Source: Novosphingobium colocasiae (GTDB lineage: Bacteria > Pseudomonadota > Alphaproteobacteria > Sphingomonadales > Sphingomonadaceae). From it: a stretch of 64,000 nucleotides of DNA. The stretch is from contig NZ_BMZA01000002.1 in the NCBI RefSeq assembly GCF_014652555.1, positions 124,001 through 188,000 on the forward strand, written 5' to 3'. Made by a program: the position numbers and the translations under genes. The notes beneath the pieces were generated by a model. That model had not been told where the DNA came from. It made no database searches and worked only from the letters and a program-made list of their open reading frames with translations. Position 1 is the stretch's first letter; each line of letters begins with the position of its first letter. Positions 17,554-27,195 of the stretch are shown here, in pieces.

Positions 17554-19089
17554 ATGATGACTGGTTTTCCGATCCTCAGCCTGATGCTGCTGGTGCCGCT
17601 TGCCGGCGCGCTGGCCTGCCTGTTTCTTGACGCGAAGGGCGCGCGCACGGTTGCGCTGGCGGCAACGCTGATCAATCTCGCGCTGGGCGCGGTGCTGTGG
17701 CTCAACTTCGAAGTCGGCGGGCCGCAGTGGCAGTTTCAGGAAAAGGTGGAACTGTTCCACGGCTTTTCCTGGGCGCTCGGCATTGACGGTATCGCCCTGC
17801 TGCTGATCGAGCTGTCGGTGTTCCTGATGCCGATCTGCATAGGCGCAAGCTGGAACTCGATCGAGAAGCGCGTCGGCGAATACATGGCCGCGTTCCTGCT
17901 GGTCGAAGTGTTCATGCTGGGCGTGTTCACCGCGCAGGACCTGCTGCTGTTCTATATGTTCTTCGAAGCCGGCCTGATCCCGATGTACCTCATCATCGGC
18001 ATCTGGGGTGGTGCGGACCGCATCTACGCCAGCTACAAGTTCTTCCTCTATACGCTGCTCGGTTCGGTGCTGATGCTGGTCGCCATGCTGTGGATGATCC
18101 ACGAAGCGGGCACGACTGACATCCCGACGCTGATGGCCTACGATTTCGATCCGCGCGTGCAGACGTGGCTGTGGCTTGCGTTCTTCGCCAGTTTTGCGGT
18201 GAAAATGCCGATGTGGCCGGTCCATACCTGGCTGCCCGCCGCGCACGTTCAGGCCCCCACCGCAGGCTCCGTGATCCTCGCCGGCGTGCTGCTGAAGATG
18301 GGCGGCTATGGCTTCATCCGCTTCTCGCTGCCGATGTTCCCCGAAGCCAGCGCGCAGTTCGCGCCGCTGATCTGGGGCCTGTCGATGGCGGCGGTGGTCA
18401 TCACCAGCCTGATCGCGCTGGTGCAGGACGATATGAAGAAGCTGATCGCCTATTCGTCGGTCGCCCACATGGCGATCGTGACGATCGGCCTCTTCGCCTT
18501 CAACCCGCAGGGCCTCGAAGGCTCGATGCTGGTGATGCTGAGCCATGGCCTGGTATCGGGCGCGCTGTTCCTGTCGGTCGGCATCATTTACGATCGCCTG
18601 CACACCCGCGAGATAAGCCGCTACGGCGGCCTGTCGATCAACATGCCGCGCTATGCCCTGTTCTTCATGCTGTTCACCATGGCATCGGTGGGCCTGCCGG
18701 GCACTTCGGGCTTCGTCGGCGAATTCCTGAGCCTCGCGGGCATCTATCAGGTGTCCACCTGGACCACAGCCGTGTGCGGCACCGGGATCATCCTTGGCGC
18801 AGCCTACATGCTCTATCTCTATCGCCGGGTCGCTTTCGGTGAACAGAAGAACGCCGATGCCGCCGCCATGCCCGATCTCGACCTGCGCGAGATCCTGATG
18901 GTGGTGCCGCTGGCGCTGGCGGTGCTGTGGATGGGCATTTATCCCGAAAGCTTCATGGCGCCGATGCGCGCCGATATCGCCGCGCTCGACGCCCGCCTGG
19001 CCCAGGCCAAGCCCAGGGGCGATGCCAGCATCGCGGTCGCCAAGGACAAGCCTGCGCCGGCCGAAGCCGCGCATGAGGGGGCACACTGA
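17554..19089 (+). CDS. nuoM: NADH-quinone oxidoreductase subunit M
   Basis: This 511-residue antiporter-like proton pump subunit has about 14 helices. MFFEAGLIPMYLIIGIWG carries the conserved TM5 Glu, and HTWLPAAHVQAPTAGSVILA the conserved broken-helix region. The ATG at 17554 or the adjacent one at 17557 could be used. The C-terminal about 40 residues are a soluble Ala/Lys-rich tail. It overlaps nuoN by 1 bp (TGATG). Confidence 0.97.
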   Translation: MMTGFPILSLMLLVPLAGALACLFLDAKGARTVALAATLINLALGAVLWLNFEVGGPQWQFQEKVELFHGFSWALGIDGIALLLIELSVFLMPICIGASWNSIEKRVGEYMAAFLLVEVFMLGVFTAQDLLLFYMFFEAGLIPMYLIIGIWGGADRIYASYKFFLYTLLGSVLMLVAMLWMIHEAGTTDIPTLMAYDFDPRVQTWLWLAFFASFAVKMPMWPVHTWLPAAHVQAPTAGSVILAGVLLKMGGYGFIRFSLPMFPEASAQFAPLIWGLSMAAVVITSLIALVQDDMKKLIAYSSVAHMAIVTIGLFAFNPQGLEGSMLVMLSHGLVSGALFLSVGIIYDRLHTREISRYGGLSINMPRYALFFMLFTMASVGLPGTSGFVGEFLSLAGIYQVSTWTTAVCGTGIILGAAYMLYLYRRVAFGEQKNADAAAMPDLDLREILMVVPLALAVLWMGIYPESFMAPMRADIAALDARLAQAKPRGDASIAVAKDKPAPAEAAHEGAH

Positions 19090-20552
19090 TGGACTGGGTA
19101 CAGTCGCTGCGCCTGATCGCGCCGGAAGAAACGCTGAGCATCGTCGGGCTGGTCCTGCTGCTGGTCGCCGCCTGGGGTGGCGACAAGGCCGCGCGGCTGA
19201 TCTCGATCCTCGCGGTGGCCGCGCTGGTCGCCGCTACGTTCATGGTCGCGCCGGCGCTGTGCGGCGGGGCGATGGGGCCCGATACTTCGGCCTTCTTCGG
19301 CCAGTTCCGCGCCGATGCCTTCGCATCATACGGCAAGATCCTGATCTATCTGTCGGCAGCGGCTTCGCTGGTGATCGCGCCGGCGTTCTTCGAACGCTAC
19401 AACGCGATGCGTGCCGAGTACCCGATCCTGGTGCTCTTCGCGGCGCTGGGCATGGGGATCATGGTTTCGGCCGGTGATCTGCTGACGCTCTACATCGGGC
19501 TGGAGATGAACTCGCTGGCCGCTTACGTGCTGGCCGCGTTCCTGCGCGTGGATGGCCGTTCGGCGGAAGCGGGGCTGAAGTATTTCGTGCTCGGCGCGCT
19601 GGCTTCGGGCATCCTGCTGTTCGGGATGAGCCTGATCTACGGGTTCACCGGGTCCACCTCGTTCTCCGGCATCAACGCGGCGATCAGCGGTGGCGTGAGC
19701 CATGGCGTGGTGTTCGGCGTGGTGTTCATGCTGGCAGGGCTGGCGTTCAAGATCAGCGCGGTGCCGTTCCACATGTGGACGCCGGACGTCTATGAAGGCG
19801 CGCCCACCCCGGTCACGACCTTCTTCGCCACCGCGCCCAAGGTCGCCGCGCTGGGGCTGACCATGCGGGTCATGCTCGATGCCTTCGGCGATCAGGCGCA
19901 GGTCTGGCAGCAGATCGTGGTGTTCGTGTCGCTGGCCTCGATCGTGGTCGGCGCGCTGGGCGCGATCGGTCAGCGCAACATCAAGCGGCTGATGGCCTAT
20001 TCGTCGATCAACAACGTCGGCTTCATGCTGGTCGGCCTGGCCGTGGCGACCCCGCAGGGCGCTTCGGCGATGCTGTTCTACCTGGCGACTTACGTGGCCA
20101 TGTCGATGGGCGGCTTCGTCGCGATCCTGATGCTCAAGGACGCAGATGGCGAAGCGGTGGAAGACATTGCCAGCCTTGCCGGTCTGTCGCGCACGCGGCC
20201 GATGCTGGCGCTGGCGCTGGCCGTGATCATGTTCAGCCTTGCCGGCATCCCCCCGCTGTTCGGGTTCTGGGGCAAGCTGCTGGTGTTCAAGGCGGCGGTC
20301 GATGGCGGCATGATCGCGCTCGCCGCGCTGGGCTTCGCGGCTTCGGTGATCGGCGCGTTCTACTATCTCAAGGTCGTCAAGATCGTCTATTTCGACGAAC
20401 CCGCCGACGTTGTTACGGGCGAAAGCGATGTTTGGCACAAGGCGATCCTTGCGGTGTGCTGTGTGTTCATCTCGCCGCTGGGTTTCCTGCTGACCGGGTG
20501 GCTCGGCCGCCTTGCCGATACGGCCGCGCAGGCGCTGACCGCTGCCATCTGA
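19089..20552 (+). CDS. nuoN: NADH-quinone oxidoreductase subunit N
   Basis: This 487-residue antiporter-like subunit closes the complex I operon. GLEMNSLAAYVLAAF holds the conserved Glu, and FHMWTPDVYEGAPTPVT the typical broken-helix motif. About 14 helices are present and the length is normal. A GC-rich hairpin follows two bases after the stop, then birA begins after 28 bp. Confidence 0.97.
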   Translation: MDWVQSLRLIAPEETLSIVGLVLLLVAAWGGDKAARLISILAVAALVAATFMVAPALCGGAMGPDTSAFFGQFRADAFASYGKILIYLSAAASLVIAPAFFERYNAMRAEYPILVLFAALGMGIMVSAGDLLTLYIGLEMNSLAAYVLAAFLRVDGRSAEAGLKYFVLGALASGILLFGMSLIYGFTGSTSFSGINAAISGGVSHGVVFGVVFMLAGLAFKISAVPFHMWTPDVYEGAPTPVTTFFATAPKVAALGLTMRVMLDAFGDQAQVWQQIVVFVSLASIVVGALGAIGQRNIKRLMAYSSINNVGFMLVGLAVATPQGASAMLFYLATYVAMSMGGFVAILMLKDADGEAVEDIASLAGLSRTRPMLALALAVIMFSLAGIPPLFGFWGKLLVFKAAVDGGMIALAALGFAASVIGAFYYLKVVKIVYFDEPADVVTGESDVWHKAILAVCCVFISPLGFLLTGWLGRLADTAAQALTAAI

Positions 20553-20553
20553 T

Positions 20554-20568
20554 GCCCGCTTTTCGGGC
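20554..20568 (+). terminator. Short hairpin at the end of the nuo operon
   Basis: GCCCG-CTTTT-CGGGC is a perfect 5-bp stem directly after the nuoN stop. It lacks a following U-tract, so it may be a weak terminator, a processing site or an mRNA 3'-end stabiliser rather than a full stop before birA. Confidence 0.4.
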
Positions 20569-20580
20569 GTCTCACCTGTC

Positions 20581-21294
20581 GTGATTACCGTCGTTCCCCG
20601 CACCGGTTCGACCAACGCCGATGTGCTGGCGGCGCTGGATGCGGGCGAATACTGGCCGGAAGCGCAGTGGCTGGTCGCCGATCGTCAGGATGCCGGTCGC
20701 GGCCGGCTCGGGCGGGAATGGTCGGATGGGGCGGGCAACTTCATGGGCTCGACCGTGGTCCGCCCCGGCCCGCACGAACCGCCGCCGCACACGCTGGCGC
20801 TGCTGGCTGGCCTAGCCCTGTTCGAAGCGCTTTCCATGCCGCTGCGGGCGCAGGCACTGCGGCCGATGCTGAAATGGCCGAATGACGTGATGCTGGACGG
20901 TGCCAAGCTGGCCGGTATCCTGCTTGAAGCGAGTGGCCCCGCCATCGTCATCGGCATCGGCGTCAACCTTGCCAGCGCGCCTGATCTTCCCGAACGGCGC
21001 GCGGTGTCGCTGGCCGATGTCGGCATTGGGATGGACCGGGATGCCTTCGCAGCCCTGTTGCGCGATCGGTTTGACGTTGAATTGCAGCGCTGGCGCATGG
21101 CCGGCCTTGCCCCCATGCTGCGCCGCTGGCACAGTGCCGCGCATCCGGCGGGGACAGGCCTGAAGGTCTCGCCGCCGGGCGAGGAAGCGCTTGAAGGCAC
21201 ATTCGCGGGCCTGACGCCGGAGGGCAACCTGCGGCTGACACTGGCCGACGGATCGCTCCGCACGATCCATGCCGGCGACGTTGTCCTCACCTGA
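20581..21294 (+). CDS. birA: Biotin--[acetyl-CoA-carboxylase] ligase
   Basis: This 237-residue enzyme activates biotin with ATP and attaches it to the biotin carboxyl carrier protein. Catalytic-domain motifs are TGSTNAD (residues 8-14), the adenylate loop GRGRLGREW (about 40-48), KWPNDVM and KLAGIL. It has no N-terminal helix-turn-helix, so it is the non-repressor, short type. The GTG at 20581 is the start that gives the family-typical N-terminus. It lies in the same direction as nuoN and coaX. Confidence 0.95.
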   Translation: MITVVPRTGSTNADVLAALDAGEYWPEAQWLVADRQDAGRGRLGREWSDGAGNFMGSTVVRPGPHEPPPHTLALLAGLALFEALSMPLRAQALRPMLKWPNDVMLDGAKLAGILLEASGPAIVIGIGVNLASAPDLPERRAVSLADVGIGMDRDAFAALLRDRFDVELQRWRMAGLAPMLRRWHSAAHPAGTGLKVSPPGEEALEGTFAGLTPEGNLRLTLADGSLRTIHAGDVVLT

Positions 21295-21329
21295 TTCCGT
21301 TTGTTTTTTCGTAAAGGCGGTGCCGTCCC

Positions 21330-22109
21330 ATGCTGCTAGCCATCGATGCCGGCAATACCAATGTCGTTTTCGCCCTGCTGGACGGGCGCGAGATCCGGGG
21401 CCGCTGGCGCATTGCCACTGACCCGCGCCGGACGGGCGACGAATATGCCGTGTGGCTGATGCAGCTCATCCAGATCCAAGGCTATGCCAAGGGCGATGTC
21501 ACCGGGATCATCATCTCCACCGTCGTGCCGCGCGCGCTGCACAACCTCGAAATCCTGGCGCGTCACTATTTCTCGATCGAGCCGCTGATCGCCGGGCACG
21601 GCAAGGCGGACTATGCGATCGACATCGATGTGGACGAACCGCGCTCGCTCGGCGCGGATCGCGCCGTCAACGCCATCGCCGCGCATGCCGCTTATGAAGG
21701 CGATCTGATCGTGGTCGATTTCGGCACTGCCACCACGTTCGATGTGATCGACTTCAACGGTGCCTACAAGGGCGGGATCATCGCGCCGGGGATAAACCTC
21801 TCGCTCGATGCGCTGGTGGGGAACACGGCCAAACTCCCGCGCATCGCCATCGAGGTGCCGCGCTCGACCAGCGTGATCGGCCGGAACACCGAGGATCAGA
21901 TGCTGATCGGGGTGTTCTGGGGCTATGTGGCGATGATGGAGGGCCTGATCGCCCGCATGCGCGCCGAAATCGGCCGGCCGGCACGGGTGATCGCCACCGG
22001 CGGGCTGGCGGTGCTGTTCAACGAGGCGACACAGATATTCGATGCGGTGGACGCCGACCTGACGCTTCAGGGCCTGGCGATCCTTGCCGAAAGGGCTGGC
22101 AACAAGTGA
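21330..22109 (+). CDS. coaX: Type III pantothenate kinase
   Basis: This 259-residue enzyme phosphorylates pantothenate, the first step of coenzyme A synthesis. ASKHA-fold motifs are [10 protein letters not shown] (residues 6-15), [22 protein letters not shown] (about 131-141) and GGIIAPGI. The length is normal for the type III class. The ATG at 21330 is preceded by an AAAGGCGG stretch. It overlaps the RNase J gene by 4 bp (GTGA), consistent with one operon. Confidence 0.96.
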   Translation: MLLAIDAGNTNVVFALLDGREIRGRWRIATDPRRTGDEYAVWLMQLIQIQGYAKGDVTGIIISTVVPRALHNLEILARHYFSIEPLIAGHGKADYAIDIDVDEPRSLGADRAVNAIAAHAAYEGDLIVVDFGTATTFDVIDFNGAYKGGIIAPGINLSLDALVGNTAKLPRIAIEVPRSTSVIGRNTEDQMLIGVFWGYVAMMEGLIARMRAEIGRPARVIATGGLAVLFNEATQIFDAVDADLTLQGLAILAERAGNK

Positions 22110-23731
22110 TTCCCGGTAATGAACTGATATTCTGTGCGCTCGGCGGGTCGGGCGAGATCGGCATGAACGTCAACCTCTACGGCTGCGAAGGCAAGTGGCT
22201 GATGGTTGACCTGGGGATGACCTTTAGCGGCAACGAATACCCCGGCGTCGAACTGGTCTTCGCCGATCTCGATTTCATCGAGCGCGAACGGGACAACCTG
22301 CTCGGCGTGGTGCTGACTCACGCGCACGAAGACCATATCGGCGCGGTTCCTTATTTCGCGCAAGAACTGGGCGTCCCCCTCTACGCCACGCCGTTCACGG
22401 CGCGGCTCGTCGCCGCCAAGCTGCAGGAAGCGGGTTTGCTCGACGAGGTGGAACTGATCGTGATCGATCACCTCGACCGGTTCGAGCTGGGGCCGTTCGG
22501 TATCCGCTATGTGCCGCTGGCCCATTCGATCGCCGAGGGTAACGCGCTGCTGATCGACACGCCGCAGGGCCGGATATTCCACACCGGCGACTGGAAGCTG
22601 GACGACGAACCGCAAGTGGGAACCCCGGCGACTTCGGAAGAACTGACCGCGATCGGTGACGAAGGGGTGATGGCGCTGGTCTGCGATTCGACCAACGTGT
22701 TCAACTCCAAGGCTTCGGGTTCCGAGGGCGAGGTCTTTCGCGCGCTGCTGGAGGAAGTGAAGCGGCACAAGGGCAAGCGGGTGCTGGTGACCACATTCGC
22801 CAGCAATGTCGCCCGGCTGCAGACGCTGGGCGCGGTGGCCAAGGCGACCGGGCGCGAGCTGTGCTTTGCCGGCCGCTCGCTCGATCGCATCATCGAGACC
22901 GCCCGCTCCTCCGGCTATCTCGGCGAGCTGCCCGAGGTGATCGACCAGCAGGCGGCGATGGACCTGCCGCGCGGTGAAGTGCTGATCGTTGCCACCGGCG
23001 GGCAGGGTGAGCCGCGCGCCGCGCTGGCCCGGATTTGCGAGGGCAGCCATACCATCCAGCTCGAAAAGGGCGATGTCGTGCTGTTCTCCAGCCGCCAGAT
23101 TCCCGGCAACGAGATCGCCATCGGCCGCATCCAGAACAAGCTTGCCCTAGATGGAATCACCATTGTCACCGATCGGCAGAGCCTGATCCACGTATCGGGC
23201 CATCCCGGCCGACCCGAGCTGGAGGCGCTTTATGGCTGGTTGCGCCCGCAGATCCTGATGCCGGTGCATGGCGAAGTGCGGCATATGCGCGAACAGGCGG
23301 CGCTCGGCCGGGCCTGCGGCATTCCGCATACGGTATTCCAGACCAACGGCGATCTGGTCCGTCTTGCGCCGGGCAAGCCGGGCAAGTTCGGGGCCGTGCG
23401 GGCAGGGAGGCTCGTCCTCGATGGCGATATCATCGCCCCCGCCGATGGCGAGGCGATGGTCATGCGTCGCCGCATTGCTTTCAACGGCGTCGTTTCGGTC
23501 GCCGCCGACGGCAAGGGGCAGGTGCGCGTTTCGGCGTTGGGCCTCCCGCTGGACGAGGATTATGCCGCATTCGTCGAAGAGGCCGAACGCGATGTCGCGC
23601 TGGCGCTGGGCAAGACCCGCAAGGGCGATGCCGAAGCCCGCCGCGAAGCCGTTCGCCTTGCCGCCCGCCGCGCCGCCACCCGCTGGAGCGGCAAGCGCCC
23701 GCAGGTGCAGGTCCTGCTGCTCGAGAGCTGA
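22106..23731 (+). CDS. rnj: Ribonuclease J (metallo-beta-lactamase/beta-CASP RNase)
   Basis: A 541-residue RNA-processing enzyme with combined endo- and 5'-exonuclease activity in its family. The metallo-beta-lactamase motif [14 protein letters not shown] supplies the two-metal site near residue 72. Beta-CASP motifs include CDSTN, QIPGNE and [23 protein letters not shown] follows, and a C-terminal domain of about 100 residues. It starts with GTG at 22106 within the end of coaX. The coaX-rnj pairing is common in alphaproteobacteria. Confidence 0.95.
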   Translation: MIPGNELIFCALGGSGEIGMNVNLYGCEGKWLMVDLGMTFSGNEYPGVELVFADLDFIERERDNLLGVVLTHAHEDHIGAVPYFAQELGVPLYATPFTARLVAAKLQEAGLLDEVELIVIDHLDRFELGPFGIRYVPLAHSIAEGNALLIDTPQGRIFHTGDWKLDDEPQVGTPATSEELTAIGDEGVMALVCDSTNVFNSKASGSEGEVFRALLEEVKRHKGKRVLVTTFASNVARLQTLGAVAKATGRELCFAGRSLDRIIETARSSGYLGELPEVIDQQAAMDLPRGEVLIVATGGQGEPRAALARICEGSHTIQLEKGDVVLFSSRQIPGNEIAIGRIQNKLALDGITIVTDRQSLIHVSGHPGRPELEALYGWLRPQILMPVHGEVRHMREQAALGRACGIPHTVFQTNGDLVRLAPGKPGKFGAVRAGRLVLDGDIIAPADGEAMVMRRRIAFNGVVSVAADGKGQVRVSALGLPLDEDYAAFVEEAERDVALALGKTRKGDAEARREAVRLAARRAATRWSGKRPQVQVLLLES

Positions 23732-23742
23732 AGGCGACCGGC

Positions 23743-24045
23743 ATGCAGTGGACTTCGATCATCGCGATCTACAGCCTGTTCTGGGTGCTCAGCGCGTTTC
23801 TGGTGATGCCCTTCGGCCTGCGCACCCCCGATGAGGTGGAAGGGCACAAGGTCGAAAAAGGCCACGCCGACAGCGCCCCTGTGAACTTCCGCCCCAAACT
23901 GATCGCCAAGCGCGCGACCGTCGTCGCAGCGGTGCTGTGCGGGCTGTTCTACCTGAACTACGTCAACGACTGGATCAGCGTGGACGATGCCAATCTGCTC
24001 GGCAAACTGACCGGAGAGCCGCCGGTCAAGGATTTGGGATACTGA
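23743..24045 (+). CDS. DUF1467-like two-span membrane protein
   Basis: A 100-residue inner-membrane protein with hydrophobic helices at about 5-25 and 62-80. The linker MPFGLRTPDEVEGHKVEKGHADSAP is the hallmark of the DUF1467 family found across alphaproteobacteria next to rnj. The ATG at 23743 lies 11 bp after the rnj stop, so it is probably in the same transcript. The function is unknown. The gene converges with the coiled-coil gene 24 bp downstream. Confidence 0.85.
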   Translation: MQWTSIIAIYSLFWVLSAFLVMPFGLRTPDEVEGHKVEKGHADSAPVNFRPKLIAKRATVVAAVLCGLFYLNYVNDWISVDDANLLGKLTGEPPVKDLGY

Positions 24046-24069
24046 CCTGACCGGGCTTCCCGCCCCAGC

Positions 24070-26730
24070 CTAGCCCCGCAGGCGTTCGATCCCCTGGGCC
24101 AACGCCACGTAGAGCTTGCCCATGTCCGACGACAGCAAGGTCACGCCCAGCGCATTGCCGTCGCGGGTGGACAGGACCTGGCGCAGGATCGCCTCGAAAT
24201 CGTGGATGTAACGGTTGACCTGTTCGCGGAAAGCATCATCGCGTTCGTAGACCTGCTGGATAGACCGGGCCTCGCCCGCTTCGAGCAGGGACACCGCGCG
24301 CCGGGTGAAGATACCGCGATCGCCGCGCAGGTACGCAGCCCAGGCGGTGTCGGCGATATCGGTCGATAGGGCGGTCGAGATGTCGATCGCGCTGGAGTTG
24401 AGCGATTCGGTGATCAGCGCGGCGCGGCGGGCGAAGTCGTTGTCGACCTGATCCTCGGCCTGCCGGCGGGCATCGGCCACCCGCTGTTCGAGGTTTTCGA
24501 GAAGCTTATCGACCTGCGTCAGCTCTTCGCGCAGTTGCCCGGTCGCCTCGCGGCTGACCCCGCTGGCATGGGCGACCGCCTGTTCGAGCTGACCGGAAAT
24601 CTCGGCCACGCGGGCGCGCATTGCCTTGTCCACCGCCTTGACGCTTTCATCGCCCAGGGTTCCGGCGAACGTGGTGATCCGGGCCGCGCCTTCATCCTCG
24701 AAAGTGGCGGCGGCATCGGCCTGCGCCTGTGCCAGTTCGCGCAAGGCCGTGGCGAGGTCATCGCGGGTCTGCGCGGAGACGCGCGCGGCGGCGGCCTCGA
24801 TATCCTCGATCGTGCAGCGCAGCGCGTCCATCGCCGCCACCTGGTCGGCGCCGCGCCCGTCTACCTGCTCGTGCGCGACGGCAAGGTCGGTGGCGAGGGC
24901 GGACAGCCGCGCGTTGCAGGCTTCGATCGCCTCGCCCAGCGTGACGCTGTTCTCACCGGACTGGTGCAGGGTTGCCAGCATCGCCTGAATGCGGGCTTCG
25001 GTGCGTGCGAGGCGATCCTCGGAAAAGGCGAGCGCTTCGGGCAGCTTTTCGTGCGCGTGCTTGCTGCCGGCCTGGATCATTTCCAGCAGGCGCAGGCTCG
25101 AATCGGTCAGCCGCATCACGTCGCCATCGGTGGAAGCCAGCGTGGCGCGGGCTGCATTGAGGCGATCGCCCAGCGTGCCGAGGTGGGTGGTCATCTCGTC
25201 TTCCAGCCCGCGCACATTGGCGACGATCTGGCGCACCGATGCCTCGGCCTCGCGCAGCCGGCCGTTAAGCGCTTCGGCCTGGAACGCGGCCTGATCCGCG
25301 TGCTGGCGGTGCGATGCCTGATGATCGGCCATGCGCGCTTCGATACCGGCCAGGGTCTGCGCAAAGCTGTTGGCGGCTTCGGTCTCGAGTTCGGCCATGC
25401 GCTGGCGGCGCGCTTCGGCATCGGCCGCGATCCGGCCCGCGCGACTGGCGATATCGCCGTCGATCCGCCCGGTGTCCGCCTCGATCGCCGCCAGCCGTTC
25501 GGACAGGCTGGCGAGGGCGGCGGTCTGCGCCGCGCCCATTGCCCGCGCCGCGCGGTCATGCGCCGTTTCCAGCTCGGCCAGATCGGCCTGCCACTGCGCC
25601 AGCGTCCGCGCCTGCTCTGCCGTCAGCGCGCGCGAGACGACGTCGCTTTCATCGCGCAGGGCCCCGAGGCGGGCGCGCAGCGAGGTCAGGCTTTCAGCTT
25701 CGTGGCGGTCCAACTGGCCGCGCGTCGCCTCGATCTCGGTGGTGAGCGCGGCGATCCGGCTGCGCATGGCGGCCAGTGCATCGACTTCGCTGAGGTCGAG
25801 CGCGGTGCGGAAGGCATCGCTTTGTTCATTGAGCGCGGCGAAACGCTGGTTTGTCAGCACTTCGAGCTGATCGCAGCGCACCGCGAATTCGCCCAGCGAT
25901 TCTTCCACTGCCTGGCGCAGGGTCGCCACTTGGCGCTCGCTGGCGGTGCCGAAATCGTTCAGCCGGTTGAAGCCGTTGATCATGTCTTCAAGCTGGGCAT
26001 GCGCGGCGCGACCGGCGTTGCCGATGTTGTTCGTCACGTCCTTGGCCGAGCTGGCGATGACCGGCAACTGGCCGCGCAGCTTCTCCATGTTGTCCAGCGC
26101 CGCCTTGCTGACATTGCCGATCGTATCCACGCGGGCACCATTGTCGGCGATCAGGGTGCGCAGCGTCTCGGCGTTCTGCGACAGCCGATCGGCGGCGATC
26201 CGGCCCAGCGCTTCAAGGTCGCGGGCCTGCGCGGCGACGAATTCACGCGCCAGGCTCAGCTCGCGGTTGACCGAACCCAGCCGTACCTCCAGTTCGTGCG
26301 ATTGCAGCGAGAGCTGGCGGGCGACATCGCCGAAACGCCGCCCTTCGCGGGCGCTGTGCCGCATGACCAGCAGCCAGACGATGCCGATCAGCAGCACCGG
26401 TCCGCTCCATGCCGAAATCAGCCCGGCGATAGCGTCAGCAGCGGCACCGCTGCGCAGGCGCGGGGCCTGTGCGATGGCGAAGAACACGGTCCAGCCGAGC
26501 GTGGCGGCTCCGGCCAGCAGCGCCGGAAGCCGGGGCGATGGCCCGCGCACGGGCGCTTCATCGTCTGCCGCGCTATCGGCGTCCCAGGCCGTATCCAGGG
26601 TGGCATCGCCCGCATATCCGGTGTCCGGCATCATATCGTGTATAGGCTCGGACTGACCGAAACCGCCGTTCGCGCCCGCTGGCGAGCCCTCGTTCGCGCC
26701 GAACGCGACGATCCTGTTTTCCCCTGTCAT
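24070..26730 (-). CDS. Large membrane-anchored coiled-coil protein
   Basis: An 886-residue protein. An acidic, Gly/Asp-rich cytoplasmic N-terminus (1-65) is followed by two adjacent membrane helices (about 68-89 and 100-123). About 700 residues of Ala/Glu/Arg/Leu-rich heptad-like helix come next, broken repeatedly by short turns. The final about 60 residues (IHDFEAILRQVLSTRDG region) look folded. The layout resembles large filamentous or scaffold proteins often labelled ATPase or kinesin-like in sphingomonads, but no Walker motif is visible. It is divergent from the Hpt-like gene. The function is unknown; a structural or cell-organisation role is an inference. Confidence 0.8.
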   Translation of the reverse strand: MTGENRIVAFGANEGSPAGANGGFGQSEPIHDMMPDTGYAGDATLDTAWDADSAADDEAPVRGPSPRLPALLAGAATLGWTVFFAIAQAPRLRSGAAADAIAGLISAWSGPVLLIGIVWLLVMRHSAREGRRFGDVARQLSLQSHELEVRLGSVNRELSLAREFVAAQARDLEALGRIAADRLSQNAETLRTLIADNGARVDTIGNVSKAALDNMEKLRGQLPVIASSAKDVTNNIGNAGRAAHAQLEDMINGFNRLNDFGTASERQVATLRQAVEESLGEFAVRCDQLEVLTNQRFAALNEQSDAFRTALDLSEVDALAAMRSRIAALTTEIEATRGQLDRHEAESLTSLRARLGALRDESDVVSRALTAEQARTLAQWQADLAELETAHDRAARAMGAAQTAALASLSERLAAIEADTGRIDGDIASRAGRIAADAEARRQRMAELETEAANSFAQTLAGIEARMADHQASHRQHADQAAFQAEALNGRLREAEASVRQIVANVRGLEDEMTTHLGTLGDRLNAARATLASTDGDVMRLTDSSLRLLEMIQAGSKHAHEKLPEALAFSEDRLARTEARIQAMLATLHQSGENSVTLGEAIEACNARLSALATDLAVAHEQVDGRGADQVAAMDALRCTIEDIEAAAARVSAQTRDDLATALRELAQAQADAAATFEDEGAARITTFAGTLGDESVKAVDKAMRARVAEISGQLEQAVAHASGVSREATGQLREELTQVDKLLENLEQRVADARRQAEDQVDNDFARRAALITESLNSSAIDISTALSTDIADTAWAAYLRGDRGIFTRRAVSLLEAGEARSIQQVYERDDAFREQVNRYIHDFEAILRQVLSTRDGNALGVTLLSSDMGKLYVALAQGIERLRG

Positions 26731-26801
26731 CGCCTATGAATACCACGCTGCGGGCTGCGATAAACCCCGGATTAACATCTGTCCGTCTATGCCATGTGGA
26801 T

Positions 26802-27104
26802 ATGGCCTATGAAGCAGGAGCCCTCGAAGCGACGATCGCGGCCGCCGCCGGCGGAGATGCGGAGTTGTTCGCGCAATTGCGCGAGTCCTACGTCCAGAGC
26901 GTGGAGCGGCAGGTCGATCTGCTGGAACGCGCCCGCTGCGACGGCAACTGGAACGTCGCGGCGATGCGGCTCAAGGGGCTGGCGGCCAGCTTTCATTCGC
27001 GCGAACTGCTGCAACTGGCCGAACAGGCGCTCGATACCGCGCCGGGCGATCCGGCGGTGGTCCGCCGGCTCAAGCTTTACATCCGCGATCTCGCGCTCGA
27101 CTGA
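26802..27104 (+). CDS. Hpt-like protein lacking the phosphorylatable histidine
   Basis: A 100-residue helical protein. GDAELFAQLRESYVQSVERQ and NVAAMRLKGLAASF line up with histidine-phosphotransfer (Hpt) domains, but the HxLKG histidine is Met55 (MRLKG). It therefore could not act as a phosphorelay His. An earlier in-frame ATG at 26736 would leave only 5 bp to the divergent coiled-coil gene; 26802 gives a 71-bp shared promoter region containing GGATTAACATC, which resembles a CtrA half-site (weak). Role unknown: possibly a binding or anti-sigma-type helical module. Confidence 0.65.
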   Translation: MAYEAGALEATIAAAAGGDAELFAQLRESYVQSVERQVDLLERARCDGNWNVAAMRLKGLAASFHSRELLQLAEQALDTAPGDPAVVRRLKLYIRDLALD

Positions 27105-27195
27105 GCGCGCCGCCGCGCTTGGCACTTGCCGCCCGTCGGAGTAGACAGGGCCCCCGCCAACCTGGGAGCCGACCCTGCGCATAGCCCTGCTTGCC

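Noticed and set aside
15114..17705. Very long open frame antisense to nuoK and nuoL (863 codons).
   Set aside because: It mirrors the high-GC third positions of nuoL, has no domain-like pattern, is rich in Arg/His/Asp/Gln and lacks a ribosome-binding site. It is a shadow of the coding strand.
24535..26739. Long plus-strand open frame opposite the coiled-coil gene (734 codons).
   Set aside because: Composition and lack of any recognised motif show it to be the antisense of the regular Ala/Glu/Arg-rich coiled coil.
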